This document shows, in pieces, positions 22,658 through 31,293 of a DNA stretch of 64,000 nucleotides. A model generated the notes under the pieces. The model saw nothing but the letters and a program-made list of their open reading frames with translations, did no database searches and had not been told where the DNA came from. This stretch comes from a virus, in IMG/VR virus record IMGVR_UViG_3300020438_000030, positions 1 through 64,000 of that record; one strand, written 5' to 3'. Numbering within the stretch: position 1 is the stretch's first letter; each line of letters begins with the position of its first letter. Both the position numbers and the translations under genes were made by a program.

Positions 22658-23784
22658 AAAACATACCCACTAGATAAAGGGCCTCGTGTAGGTCCTACCA
22701 AAGGTTGGTTTAATAAAGATTCAAACCCTGGATAAACTGTTGTTGCAGGAGTTTGAGTCTGAGTAGAGTTTGGTTTAATTAACGCTTGTACTTGTCCACC
22801 TACTTTTCCACCTCTTTCCATGTAATCTTTTAAATAATTTGAAATATATTCTGCATCTTGATTTTTATAACCTAGTGCTGCATTGTAATCACTCATAGAA
22901 AATTTGTTTCCAAATGCATTTTGTGCATTGTCCATGCCAACGTTTACTTTTGTTGTCGTTGTAACTGGCTCAGAACCTATGTTCCCTTCTTGAAAAGCCT
23001 TGATCATATCTTGAATTTCTTGTTGAGTTCCATCTCCTCCTACATTTTTAATGCCTAATGATTGAGCAGCATCTTGCATGTCTTGCTCACTTAATCCAGC
23101 TGAAGATAGTTGGTTATAAATATCTGCTTTAAAAGGATCATTATAAGTATATTCATTACCTACACGTTGTTCTGGACTTAACTCTGCAATGCTTCCAAAA
23201 GTTGTAGTTCCACCTTCATCGTCATCAGGATCTATATTTGCTTTAACAGACTGAGCACGTTGTAAGAAGTAATCAAAGTCTCTTCCATCCCAAGAAGCTA
23301 GATCTCCTGTTAAACCTCCTTCAGTGGTTTCTGTTACCTTTTTATTTTTATCTAAGTTTGGAAGTTTTAATGCTTCAATCTCATCAGCAATATTTTTGTT
23401 CTTATCTTTTTCAGGTTTACTAATATCAATAGGAGCTTCTGGCATATATTCATCTGGTACTCCTTGCAAACTTTGCCTATAAGTATTAACAAATTGTTGA
23501 TTCTGGTCCATCGATGTTTGAATACTTTCCGGAATCTCATAATTATTTACACGATAACTATCTCTATCACCTCTATAACTACCTGTGGCTACAGAATGAT
23601 CTCCTGGTTGTCTGGCTAATAACTCTGCAACACTAGCTTGTGCTGTAGAAGTTACAGGATTATTTCCTAGGTCAGCAATTGTATCGCGTACATCTTGTTT
23701 ACTTTTCTCTAAACGATCATAATCAATCCTTCCATGAGTTCCGTAATCAGAAGGATTGAAAGGAGGATTAGGATTGTATACCAT
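22654..23784 (-). CDS. Hypothetical protein, possible virion component, 376 aa
   Basis: Asn/Gln/Asp/Gly-rich sequence with many disordered stretches (GGDGTQQEIQD, DPDDDEGGTTTFGS) and no recognised enzyme motif. Composition resembles virion-associated proteins at 48-51 kb. It is placed alone on the minus strand between replication genes. Function unknown. Confidence 0.55.
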   Translation of the reverse strand: MVYNPNPPFNPSDYGTHGRIDYDRLEKSKQDVRDTIADLGNNPVTSTAQASVAELLARQPGDHSVATGSYRGDRDSYRVNNYEIPESIQTSMDQNQQFVNTYRQSLQGVPDEYMPEAPIDISKPEKDKNKNIADEIEALKLPNLDKNKKVTETTEGGLTGDLASWDGRDFDYFLQRAQSVKANIDPDDDEGGTTTFGSIAELSPEQRVGNEYTYNDPFKADIYNQLSSAGLSEQDMQDAAQSLGIKNVGGDGTQQEIQDMIKAFQEGNIGSEPVTTTTKVNVGMDNAQNAFGNKFSMSDYNAALGYKNQDAEYISNYLKDYMERGGKVGGQVQALIKPNSTQTQTPATTVYPGFESLLNQPLVGPTRGPLSSGYVF

Positions 23785-23895
23785 GATGCTTATGCTTTCT
23801 TCTTATTTTAAGACAAAATATTTTGATTGTTAATACTCTATCCGCTCCAGGTTTAATTCACTTAAGATAAAGGAACACAAAAAGAAATCGGCTCC

Positions 23896-24069
23896 ATGGA
23901 CCACAAGATCCAGTTGGGCCAGTGGATTTCGTATATCACTAGTATCATGGCTTCGGCTAAGGATGGTGATTGTTTTCTGCTGCCAACTAACGCTCATCTA
24001 CATGCTTATGAAATAGCAAAAAACACTGCAGCTATCTCAAAATGTTTTAAAGTAAAAGTCGAACAATGA
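23896..24069 (+). CDS. Hypothetical protein, 57 aa, upstream of primase-helicase
   Basis: It begins MDHKIQLGQWISYITSIMAS and ends KCFKVKVEQ. The ATG is in GGCTCCATGG. Its stop overlaps the primase-helicase ATG (ATGA), which implies coupled translation and perhaps a shared role. No domain recognised. Confidence 0.55.
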   Translation: MDHKIQLGQWISYITSIMASAKDGDCFLLPTNAHLHAYEIAKNTAAISKCFKVKVEQ

Positions 24070-26675
24070 ATTTAATGTCAAATCAAAATTTTAATGCTCT
24101 CAAGCCAGGGGAAATTAATCTTTCTTTGATTCCTGTTGATTGGCCCTTAACTCCTTTAGGAGAAAATAAAAATCCTTACAAAGCTGGGTGGCAAAATAAA
24201 CCTTTTACTGTAAAAGATATTTCTCATGAGATTGAAGAAAACGTTTGTAAGGCTGTTGGCCTTTTAGGTGGTCCTGTTTATAACGAGCCTTATGGTTTTG
24301 TTTGGGTTGATATTGATGGCCCTACTGTTTACGAAAAAATTAAAGAATTATCAAACGCAACAATTGATGAAGCACTGCCTTCTACCTTAACTATTTGTTC
24401 TGGCCGTGAAGGTCGTGAACGAAAACTATATAAAGCACCTAAAAAAATATGGGATAAATTTATTCGTAACAAATATTGCTGGCATGCAGAAGGTAATCAT
24501 GAAAAATTAGAAGTTCTTTGGAAGCGTCACCAGGGTGTTTTGATGGGTGCCCACCCTAATACGGAAGGGTATTACACAAAAGAAAATGAAGATTTTACAT
24601 TCATAGATAAAATTCCTGACTTGCCTTCTTGGCTTTTAACTGAAATTGTAATTAAAAATAAAAAACAAGGTTCGCCTAAAGAAGAAACAACTAGAGTTTT
24701 TGGTCCTAATTTTGCAATCAATTCTTTTATTTCAATTGAACGTACAATGCAAGAGGCGGTAGAAGCCATGTGGGCTTTGCCTCCAGAAACAGCTGATGAC
24801 TACGATCACTGGATTACTATTGGGCAATCACTTCATTCTGTAGACGATACATTACTAGATTCTTGGGACGAATGGTCTAAACAATCTAGTAAATATAAAG
24901 ATGGTGAATGTCATCGTCGTTGGTTATCTTTTTCAAAAGCAGGTGGTAGAGGTATTGGATCTTTATTTCATCTGGCAAAAGAAAATGGCTGGCAAGCAGA
25001 TCAAAGCTATAGAGGTCTAAATGTTGATGACACGCTATTGGAATATGCTGTACAACAATTTGAACAATTCGAAAACAATTTTATGCCTTCCTCTAATGAA
25101 GTTGAAACTCCTGTACGCAGGCATCGTATAAGTACCCGACAAGAAGCTAAAGAAGATAGAAAAGCAAAACGAAATAAACCTGATGATTTTCTTGTGAGTA
25201 TGTTGCTCACTATGTATCAAGGAAATTTTCTTTTCTCTCAAGGACATGATGAGTTCTTTATGTACAATTCAAAGTCTCCTGGACTTTGGGCACCTTTAAA
25301 TGAACTAGAAGCTAAAGCAGATATTTATAACAAGCTTGACATCATAAAAGAAGAGCACTTACCAAGAGGATTTGGTCCTCGTTTAATCAATGACATGTAT
25401 GCCATGTTAAAAATTCAACTTGCTTTTGATGACTGGAATGAAAATAAAAATTTATTGCTGTTTAAAAATGGTGTCTTAGACGTTAACTCTTTAAGTCTGA
25501 TGCCTTTCCAGCGGGAGTTTTATCTGATTCAACTCTTGCCTTATGACTACAATCCACATGCTGAGTGTGAAACAATTATTAAATGGTTGAAGTTTACGCA
25601 AGACGGTGACTGGGGTCGTGTTCAAGTCTTACGTGCTTGGTTGCGTGCTGTACTTTTAGGGGCTTCTGATATTCAAAAATTTGTAGAGATTGTTGGTCCT
25701 GGTAAATCAGGTAAATCTACCTATGCCAATCTTTGTAATGCTTTGGTAGGCGATGAAAACACAACGATTTCAACCTTAGAACATCTAGAAAAAAATAGAT
25801 TTGAAACTGCAAATTTATTTAAAAAGAAACTCTTACTCTTTAATGATGTTGAACGTTATGGCGGTAGTGTTTCTATTCTTAAAGCGTTAACAGGTCGTGA
25901 CCTACTTCGGAATGAGCATAAGTATCAAGTTGGTAAACAAAAACCATTTAAGTTTGATGGTCTTTGTATGATTACTGCCAATGAGCCGATTCAAACTACT
26001 GATCCTACATCTGGTTTGGCTCGTCGTCGTTTGACTATTCCTTTTAATAATCCATTTAGAGGTTCAGCTAAAGAACAAAAAACCTTGATTGATATGGATG
26101 ATCAAGGCAATGCGTTTGGTGAGTTTGCTCCTCTGCTTCCAGGGCTTGTCAATTGGTTATTAGATATGTCTCATGATCAGATGCGTGAGTATCTAATGGA
26201 AACAACTAAGCAAGTTAAGTTCTTTGCTGATTACACTATTGACCAACAATTAAAATCCAATCCTGTTAAAGATTGGATGCATCACTGCTTAGTGTTTGAG
26301 CTAAATACTTCTGCTCAAATTGGTTTTAAAAAGTTTGCTCCACAAGGTAGTTCTACTCATTACGCTAAAACAAATGAATGGTTGTATGCCAGCTACTGTG
26401 AATTCTGCATGAATTCAAATAACAACATCATGTCTCGTTCTAGATTTGAATCGTTGTTGATGGATATCTTTAATCATCAACTACATCTGAACGTATACTG
26501 CAAACGCAATACAAAAGGTTTGCGTATCTTTAATGTAGCTATTCGTTCTGGTCAACAACGCTACGATAGCTACCCATCGTTGGTAGATTTAGGAGAGAAT
26601 CCAGAACGGTATAAAGATTTTTATGGGCAAATTGATGTTGGGTACAAACAACATCTACCTAATAATCAAGATTAA
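24066..26675 (+). CDS. Prim-pol / PriCT-2 / SF3 helicase replication protein, 869 aa
   Basis: Multidomain replication initiator. An N-terminal prim-pol-like domain has WVDIDG (D82, D84). Residues about 228-310 (AVEAMWALPPETADDYDHWI, then SLFHLAKENGW) fit PriCT-2. A D5-like region precedes the SF3 helicase: Walker A GPGKSGKST at 544-552, Walker B LLLFNDVE at 589-596, sensor ITANEP near 636, and Arg finger ARRR at 652-655. Such proteins prime and unwind DNA in plasmids, satellites and some phages. Combined here with a T7-type polymerase. Confidence 0.88.
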   Translation: MNLMSNQNFNALKPGEINLSLIPVDWPLTPLGENKNPYKAGWQNKPFTVKDISHEIEENVCKAVGLLGGPVYNEPYGFVWVDIDGPTVYEKIKELSNATIDEALPSTLTICSGREGRERKLYKAPKKIWDKFIRNKYCWHAEGNHEKLEVLWKRHQGVLMGAHPNTEGYYTKENEDFTFIDKIPDLPSWLLTEIVIKNKKQGSPKEETTRVFGPNFAINSFISIERTMQEAVEAMWALPPETADDYDHWITIGQSLHSVDDTLLDSWDEWSKQSSKYKDGECHRRWLSFSKAGGRGIGSLFHLAKENGWQADQSYRGLNVDDTLLEYAVQQFEQFENNFMPSSNEVETPVRRHRISTRQEAKEDRKAKRNKPDDFLVSMLLTMYQGNFLFSQGHDEFFMYNSKSPGLWAPLNELEAKADIYNKLDIIKEEHLPRGFGPRLINDMYAMLKIQLAFDDWNENKNLLLFKNGVLDVNSLSLMPFQREFYLIQLLPYDYNPHAECETIIKWLKFTQDGDWGRVQVLRAWLRAVLLGASDIQKFVEIVGPGKSGKSTYANLCNALVGDENTTISTLEHLEKNRFETANLFKKKLLLFNDVERYGGSVSILKALTGRDLLRNEHKYQVGKQKPFKFDGLCMITANEPIQTTDPTSGLARRRLTIPFNNPFRGSAKEQKTLIDMDDQGNAFGEFAPLLPGLVNWLLDMSHDQMREYLMETTKQVKFFADYTIDQQLKSNPVKDWMHHCLVFELNTSAQIGFKKFAPQGSSTHYAKTNEWLYASYCEFCMNSNNNIMSRSRFESLLMDIFNHQLHLNVYCKRNTKGLRIFNVAIRSGQQRYDSYPSLVDLGENPERYKDFYGQIDVGYKQHLPNNQD

Positions 26676-26684
26676 TTGTTATAG

Positions 26685-26707
26685 TTAGATCAGTTTTTAT
26701 GATCTAA
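26685..26707 (+). promoter_or_regulatory. Hairpin covering the start region of the GT4 gene
   Basis: TTAGATCA (26685-26692) and TGATCTAA (26700-26707) form a perfect 8-bp stem with loop GTTTTTA. The last stem base is the A of the ATG. It could limit ribosome access, or act as a weak terminator after the primase gene. Confidence 0.45.
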
Positions 26708-27957
26708 TGTCTAAGAAGCCGAAGATTTTGTGGTCGGGTGACATCGTTGCCCGTACTGGTTTTGCACGTGTTACTGAAAACCTAATCACTAGGCTAAAAG
26801 ATCGGTACGAAATTGTTGTCTTAGGCAATAACTGGTGGGGAGATCCGAATGAATTCCAAGCGGATTTTAAAATGTTCCCTTCATCTAATCGCTTCCAAAC
26901 TGAACCGTTTGGTGTGCAACGTATTCGTCAAATTACAGAGCAAGAAAAACCTGATTTAGTTTTTGTTAACAATGATGCTTGGATTGTTAATCAAATCTAT
27001 AGCCAAATTAAAGATTTTCATGAGGCTGGCAACTTTAAATTTGTTGCTTACATGCCTATGGATAGCTATGGCTGGACTGGCTGTTTAACTGACCATGCTA
27101 ATAGTTGGGATGGCATTGTTGTTTATACAGAATTTGGTGCCCATGAGTTTCATTCTGCTGGTATCAGTAAGCCTGTTACTGTCATTCCTCATGGTGTAAC
27201 AGATGGGCAATTCTTCCCCATGGATCAGGCTGAATGTCGCCGTCGTTTAAACTTAGCTGAAGAAGGCTTCATTGTATTTAATGGTAATCGTAACCAGGCA
27301 CGCAAACGTATCGACATCACAATTGATGCCTTTGCTGAATTTGCTATCGGTCGTCCTGATACCAAGCTCTATCTTCATATGGGTAAGAAAGATCAAGGGT
27401 GGGATGTTATGAATCTCTTTGGTCGTGAGATGAGAAAGCGAGGTCTTGATCCTAATGGTCGTATCATCATGACTACAGATACTCCTCAACCTCCTTCTGT
27501 AGACGTTGGCTTACTAAATATTATTTATAATGCTTGTGATGTAGGTGTAAATACCTGCAAAGGAGAAGGGCATGGCTTGGTTAACCATGAGCATGCTTCC
27601 TGTGGGGTCGCCCAGGTGGTACCTAACCACACGTCTTGTAAGGAGATCTTTGAAGGTGCTGCGCCTTTAATTGATAACTGTTTTATAGACGTAGACATGA
27701 ACTACAACCGTGATATGCCAGTTCCAAGTGCGGAACATTTGACTGAGATCTTAATTGAGCTTTATGAGAATCCTGCAAAGCTTGCTGATGTTGGTGCTGC
27801 TTGTTACCAAAGGGCCACTGACGCTAAGTACCAGTGGGATACCATTGCTGAACAATTTAACGAGGTCTTTGAGGAAACTCTTAAGGATCTGGTAGAAATT
27901 GATAAACCTGTAGTGCGTAAGCCTAAGCGACGAAAGAAAGCTCCTGTAACAGCATGA
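26707..27957 (+). CDS. GT4-family (GT-B) glycosyltransferase, 416 aa
   Basis: GT-B fold typical of family 4: N-terminal ILWSGDIVARTGFARVTENL, linker VIPHGVTDGQFFP near 160, FNGNRNQARKRID near 195 (donor phosphate binding), and the EX7E-type site GEGHGLVNHEHASCG near 285-299. The C-terminal tail is Lys/Arg-rich (KPKRRKKAP), which would suit nucleic-acid contact, so a DNA-base glycosyltransferase is conceivable but unproven. It ends at a strong terminator. Confidence 0.8.
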   Translation: MSKKPKILWSGDIVARTGFARVTENLITRLKDRYEIVVLGNNWWGDPNEFQADFKMFPSSNRFQTEPFGVQRIRQITEQEKPDLVFVNNDAWIVNQIYSQIKDFHEAGNFKFVAYMPMDSYGWTGCLTDHANSWDGIVVYTEFGAHEFHSAGISKPVTVIPHGVTDGQFFPMDQAECRRRLNLAEEGFIVFNGNRNQARKRIDITIDAFAEFAIGRPDTKLYLHMGKKDQGWDVMNLFGREMRKRGLDPNGRIIMTTDTPQPPSVDVGLLNIIYNACDVGVNTCKGEGHGLVNHEHASCGVAQVVPNHTSCKEIFEGAAPLIDNCFIDVDMNYNRDMPVPSAEHLTEILIELYENPAKLADVGAACYQRATDAKYQWDTIAEQFNEVFEETLKDLVEIDKPVVRKPKRRKKAPVTA

Positions 27958-27962
27958 ACTTT

Positions 27963-27990
27963 TTGGGGCCTTTTGGGTCCCAATTTTTTT
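27963..27990 (+). terminator. Rho-independent terminator after the GT4 gene
   Basis: TTGGGGCC pairs with GGTCCCAA (8 bp including one G-U) around loop TTTTG, followed by seven T. It lies 5 bases beyond the stop codon. Confidence 0.85.
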
Positions 27991-27992
27991 GT

Positions 27993-28335
27993 AGGGCGGA
28001 GTTTGCTTGTCTCATTTCAATCTCAGCCCTGCTGTAATCCATTGCTAGAGAAGGGGTTCCAGCTATTAGGGCGGATCTCGACCCCCCTAAACCTCTTAGT
28101 CTTAGAACAACGGCCATTTAGGTGGCTCATTTTGGTAGACACTTTGGGGCGTCTCACAAGACTTACAGTGATAACCCAAATGGTACGCCCAAATGGTACG
28201 CCCAAATGGCCGTTATTACTATAATAAGAGTAAATAGGGGGTGAGAATGATGAGACTTACGTGAGATCTATTGCGCTGCAGTCGATTTACATCGAAAACA
28301 AAGTCCGCCCTGAGACACCAAAGTCCGCCCTAACC
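27993..28335. promoter_or_regulatory. Repeat-rich control region upstream of the HNH-type gene
   Basis: This non-coding stretch holds four copies of an 8-mer: AGGGCGGA at 27993 and 28068, and its complement TCCGCCCT at 28304 and 28324 (20 bases apart, inside repeats AAAGTCCGCCCT). It also contains the 13-base iterons at 28175 and a related inverted GGCCATTTAGG at 28112. TATAAT at 28220 is a plausible -10 box; no good -35 is seen. An operator or origin role is inferred. Confidence 0.6.
28175..28212 (+). repeat. Tandem 13-bp iterons
   Basis: CCCAAATGGTACG starts at 28175 and 28188 exactly; the third unit at 28201 keeps CCCAAATGG and then diverges to CCG. An inverted near copy (GGCCATTTAGG) lies at 28112-28122. 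The array ends 8 bases before a TATAAT, the position of an activator or repressor site. Confidence 0.8.
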
Positions 28336-29037
28336 ATGGCAAACACTCTTACCAATCGCAAGAAAAGAGCCAAAGACATCCTAGATGGGTTGAATTTTCG
28401 GTACCTTCCAGATGAGGAGGATGAAACCCTGGAGGCTTTGGGTTATTACAGAGGATTTTCTTGTCCCTTTGGTCACCAGATTCGAGATAAGAAAGATCAC
28501 TGGTGTTACCACTGTGTTCGCCGCATCCAAGGGAACATCTGTGGTTTAGATATTAATTATTTACATAACATTTATCAACAAGATGCAAGAGAAGTTTTAA
28601 GTCTTGTTGATATTAAAGGGCCTGATGAGTGTTGGCCTATAAAAATTAACACTGATTCTTATAGAGGTATTAGCTCTCCTAAACGAGTTAATTTTCCTTC
28701 TTATCGAACAAAAAATATGGATCGTCGCACTGATAAAGTCAGTATCCATAAAGCAATTTATACATTTACCTGGGGGGATGTAGGTAGCATGCGCGTTAGT
28801 CGGCGGTGTCGTAATAATTGGTGTGGTAATCCATTACATATGTGCTCCAGCTGGAATAGAGCTGATTTATTAAAAGACTTTCATTACTTAGATCTTAAAA
28901 TTAACCCAAAAAAATTATTGCTTATGGCTAAACGTCATCGTCATAATCTTCCAATAGAAGAGTTAATTGCCATGTCTTATCGCCCTACAATTTCCAGTCC
29001 CCAGTCTGTAGACATTTCCCAGAAGTACAATAGATAA
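28336..29037 (+). CDS. HNH-type endonuclease-like protein, 233 aa
   Basis: The ATG 28336 start lies just after the TCCGCCCT repeats; the GTG at 28261 would run through them. Zinc-binding pairs are visible: C.FGH near residue 43 with CYHC near 55, and RRCRNNWCGNPLHM near 181, which matches the C.N..C.NP.H part of HNH homing endonucleases. The final catalytic pattern is incomplete, so it may be a DNA-binding relative. Its promoter region carries iterons, which is unusual for a homing endonuclease. Confidence 0.65.
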   Translation: MANTLTNRKKRAKDILDGLNFRYLPDEEDETLEALGYYRGFSCPFGHQIRDKKDHWCYHCVRRIQGNICGLDINYLHNIYQQDAREVLSLVDIKGPDECWPIKINTDSYRGISSPKRVNFPSYRTKNMDRRTDKVSIHKAIYTFTWGDVGSMRVSRRCRNNWCGNPLHMCSSWNRADLLKDFHYLDLKINPKKLLLMAKRHRHNLPIEELIAMSYRPTISSPQSVDISQKYNR

Positions 29038-29055
29038 TAAAGTCTATGTGGGCGA

Positions 29056-30021
29056 ATGACAGCTCAAAGGGAACGTTCACAAAATAATCCTTTAAATCTT
29101 GGTACTTTTACACGCACTTCACTGCGAATGTTAAAAGGTACTCTGGGACCTAAAAGTCAGGTTATCCCTGGTGGTTATGGACGTGAAACATACAACCATT
29201 GGTTTCAGGTTACGTTAGCCAGTCCTGCTTGGATTATTTTATTTAAAGCTTCTTCTGCTTTAGCAAGCGGTACTAACCAATTATCTTCTCGTCGTTCTTC
29301 TTTAAACGACCGGTTTATGGTTACGGTATACGATCAAAACCGTAGTCCTCTTCAAGGTCGTAGTATTTTTCAAGCTGATTCAGCTATTGTTTACAGTCCA
29401 AAAGATACTTTTCATTCTAGTTTTAGCAACAGTTATATTGGGCATGTAATGAATGCTCAAAGTGATTTATATAACACAATAGAACCTGATCGTGCTGACC
29501 AAGGGGATGATCGTTATTTTCCTTTAGGTGCAGGTAATTATTTAATTTGTGTTTCAGCAACGCGCAATGAAGAGTTTGACTACGGTGTTGGCTTAGTAGT
29601 TGAGTTTCAAATTCCACAGGATGAATTATTTTTTCTTTGTGAAGATACTTCTGACATTACTTATTTAATTACTGAAAACGATCTCAGTGAATCAGTTGTT
29701 GAATTTGTTCCTGAAGAAGTCACAAGTGGAATTACTCTTGCTGCTTTAAATGGTTTTACAGAAAATCTGTGTACAATCATTGATCCAGATGGTGTAGTGC
29801 AAGTTAATTATGCAACTGTAGAAGGCAATCCATTGTCATGGTTAATTGGTCCAGATCCTGGAGATATTGCTATTGGTCGTGTCTTATTAGACGCTACTAA
29901 AAACTGGATTGATACTACACATGAACACTCTCTAACTGAATGGCGTGAAGCATGGCTACGTGATCATTCAATGGATGATAAATTTCCTAATGTTTTTGCA
30001 ACATATACAAACGCTGCTTAG
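29056..30021 (+). CDS. Hypothetical, probably virion protein, 321 aa
   Basis: Beta-rich protein (NHWFQVTLASPAWIILFKAS, NDRFMVTVYDQNRSPLQGRS, GAGNYLICVSATRNEEFDYG) resembling jelly-roll or carbohydrate-binding modules. A structural role is suggested by composition only. The last 60 residues are helical and charged. Confidence 0.55.
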   Translation: MTAQRERSQNNPLNLGTFTRTSLRMLKGTLGPKSQVIPGGYGRETYNHWFQVTLASPAWIILFKASSALASGTNQLSSRRSSLNDRFMVTVYDQNRSPLQGRSIFQADSAIVYSPKDTFHSSFSNSYIGHVMNAQSDLYNTIEPDRADQGDDRYFPLGAGNYLICVSATRNEEFDYGVGLVVEFQIPQDELFFLCEDTSDITYLITENDLSESVVEFVPEEVTSGITLAALNGFTENLCTIIDPDGVVQVNYATVEGNPLSWLIGPDPGDIAIGRVLLDATKNWIDTTHEHSLTEWREAWLRDHSMDDKFPNVFATYTNAA

Positions 30022-30050
30022 GTATACAATAAATGAGTGTCTAAATAATT

Positions 30051-30218
30051 ATGACCCTTGATTCATTGGGCAGAGTCAATCAATCTGATGACTTAATTAG
30101 CGACTACTGGACTGGTAAATTAAAAGATAAAGAAGAAATTTTAAAACCAACTGAATTTTTTAAAAGGTATTGCGCAGCTGAGCCTTGGATGCCAGAATGC
30201 AAAGAATATGATGTCTAA
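30051..30218 (+). CDS. Conserved cyanophage-type small protein, 55 aa
   Basis: It begins MTLDSLGRVNQSDDLISDYW and ends RYCAAEPWMPECKEYDV; the C..EPW.PEC..Y ending is, from memory, typical of a small conserved cyanophage protein. Function is unknown. The next gene starts 3 bases later with GTG. Confidence 0.65.
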   Translation: MTLDSLGRVNQSDDLISDYWTGKLKDKEEILKPTEFFKRYCAAEPWMPECKEYDV

Positions 30219-30221
30219 AAC

Positions 30222-30953
30222 GTGTCTACTCTTATCACTAATCTTCCTCCTTTAAAGGTATGGGTTAGGAAAGAATATCTTCGTGATCTAAGAGACGGCT
30301 TTGGTGAATATGTTTTAGGGTACTGGACATCTGTAAAGTCTTTACCTGGCAGAGTTTTTTATTTTGAAACTTTCTTGCCAAGTTATGGTGCTCTTTATGA
30401 CAAGCTTCCTATCTCAGCTTTTTTATCTTGGGATTCTGATAGTCCTGAAGCACCTGTAGCGCCATCTCCTGATCTTCCTTTAGAAGAGTTGCAATTCTGG
30501 AATTGTTTTAGTCATGACATTACCACGTTGGAAAAAAATCTTACCTACACAATGGGTTGGGAAATCAGAACCAAAACCCACGGGTCTATCCCTGGTGAAT
30601 ACTTGTTTACTATTGACAGTTTTAACGGCGACCGTTCTAGGGCTGACATTTCTTTTGCAGAAACGCCCGACGAACACAAATCCTTCAACATCATTGCGTT
30701 GCCAAATGGTCAAATTGCAGCGTATCCAAACAACAGATGCCGTCTTACTGATCCTTCTTTGTCCCCAGAAGAACTCAAACGGCCCGACTTCCTTGTTTCT
30801 ACACGATACTTTCAAGTAGAAAGTCCTAATGCAAAATGGGGTCGTTTAGGAGAATCAGAAGAATATTTTTGGGAAACCAAAACAGAAAAAACTTTAGTTG
30901 CTTTTACAGCTAATAAAGATAGTTTTGATGAACAACAAGACTTTGATAGGTAG
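30222..30953 (+). CDS. Conserved phage hypothetical protein, 243 aa
   Basis: GTG start in AAACGTGTCT. The product has VWVRKEYLRDLRDGFGEYVL, then GRVFYFETFLPSYGALYDKL and a long beta-rich middle. The part at 100-150 is locally more GC-rich. It looks like a conserved cyanophage protein but its function is not known; it adjoins the small membrane protein with the frameshift signal. Confidence 0.6.
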   Translation: MSTLITNLPPLKVWVRKEYLRDLRDGFGEYVLGYWTSVKSLPGRVFYFETFLPSYGALYDKLPISAFLSWDSDSPEAPVAPSPDLPLEELQFWNCFSHDITTLEKNLTYTMGWEIRTKTHGSIPGEYLFTIDSFNGDRSRADISFAETPDEHKSFNIIALPNGQIAAYPNNRCRLTDPSLSPEELKRPDFLVSTRYFQVESPNAKWGRLGESEEYFWETKTEKTLVAFTANKDSFDEQQDFDR

Positions 30954-30979
30954 AATATAGAAGTTGAATCTACTTTGTT

Positions 30980-31126
30980 ATGCAAGATCTTTTAAGTAGC
31001 CCTATTACTTGGATTCTTATTGCTGCTGCTTCTGAAATTATTGCTTTATCTCCTTTGAAAGATAACAGCATTATTCAAGTTGTTTTAAAAGCAGTTCTTA
31101 AAATTAAACCATCTGTAAAAAAGTAG
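30980..31126 (+). CDS. Small membrane protein, 48 aa, possible holin-like
   Basis: It begins MQDLLSSPITWILIAAASEI; the hydrophobic segment at 8-24 could span the membrane, and an amphipathic basic tail follows (VVLKAVLKIKPSVKK). It faces the lysis cassette on the opposite strand. It ends at codons GTA AAA AAG TAG, in which A AAA AAG forms a slippery heptamer, so a longer 104-residue form may be made. Holin function is a guess. Confidence 0.65.
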   Translation: MQDLLSSPITWILIAAASEIIALSPLKDNSIIQVVLKAVLKIKPSVKK

Positions 31127-31181
31127 AAGGCATCACTCCTGATGACGCAGTGTTTATTGCACAGTGGTCATTAAGGAGTGA
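31117..31181 (+). other. Candidate programmed -1 frameshift signal
   Basis: The slippery heptamer A AAA AAG (31117-31123) is in the correct phase, directly followed by the stop TAG. Nine bases after the heptamer begins a stem: TCACTCCT (31133-31140) pairs with AGGAGTGA (31174-31181), continued by GATGAC (31141-31146) with GTCATT (31167-31172), interrupted only by a bulged A. This is the same heptamer used by E. coli dnaX. No T tract follows, so it is not a terminator. Confidence 0.7.
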
Positions 31182-31293
31182 CAAAAAAAGAATTAAAGAT
31201 GCACTTAGACGTCGTAGAAATATGGCATTAACAAGTCATCGTATTGATGAAGCCATACGTAAATATAAAGAAGATACAAACTGGGACGATTAA
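31123..31293 (+). CDS. C-terminal extension read in the -1 frame, 56 aa
   Basis: After a -1 slip, reading continues VEGITPDDAVFIAQWSLRSD and then a very basic helix (KKRIKDALRRRRN) to TAA at 31291-31293. The frame has no ATG before its middle; the only upstream candidate is GTG 31150, inside the stem. The extension would add a basic, nucleic-acid- or membrane-binding tail to the 48-residue membrane protein, giving 104 residues. Confidence 0.55.
   Translation, partial: VEGITPDDAVFIAQWSLRSDKKRIKDALRRRRNMALTSHRIDEAIRKYKEDTNWDD

Noticed and set aside
28261-28335. GTG start extending the HNH-type protein by 25 residues
   Set aside because: It would translate through the TCCGCCCT repeats; the ATG at 28336 directly after them is more plausible.
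31133-31181. Stem-loop as a transcription terminator
   Set aside because: No T tract follows on either strand, and it lies inside an open frame.
31150-31293. GTG 31150 as an independent gene start
   Set aside because: The GTG lies inside the predicted stem-loop and lacks a ribosome site; upstream residues of the same frame look coding, which fits frameshifting better.
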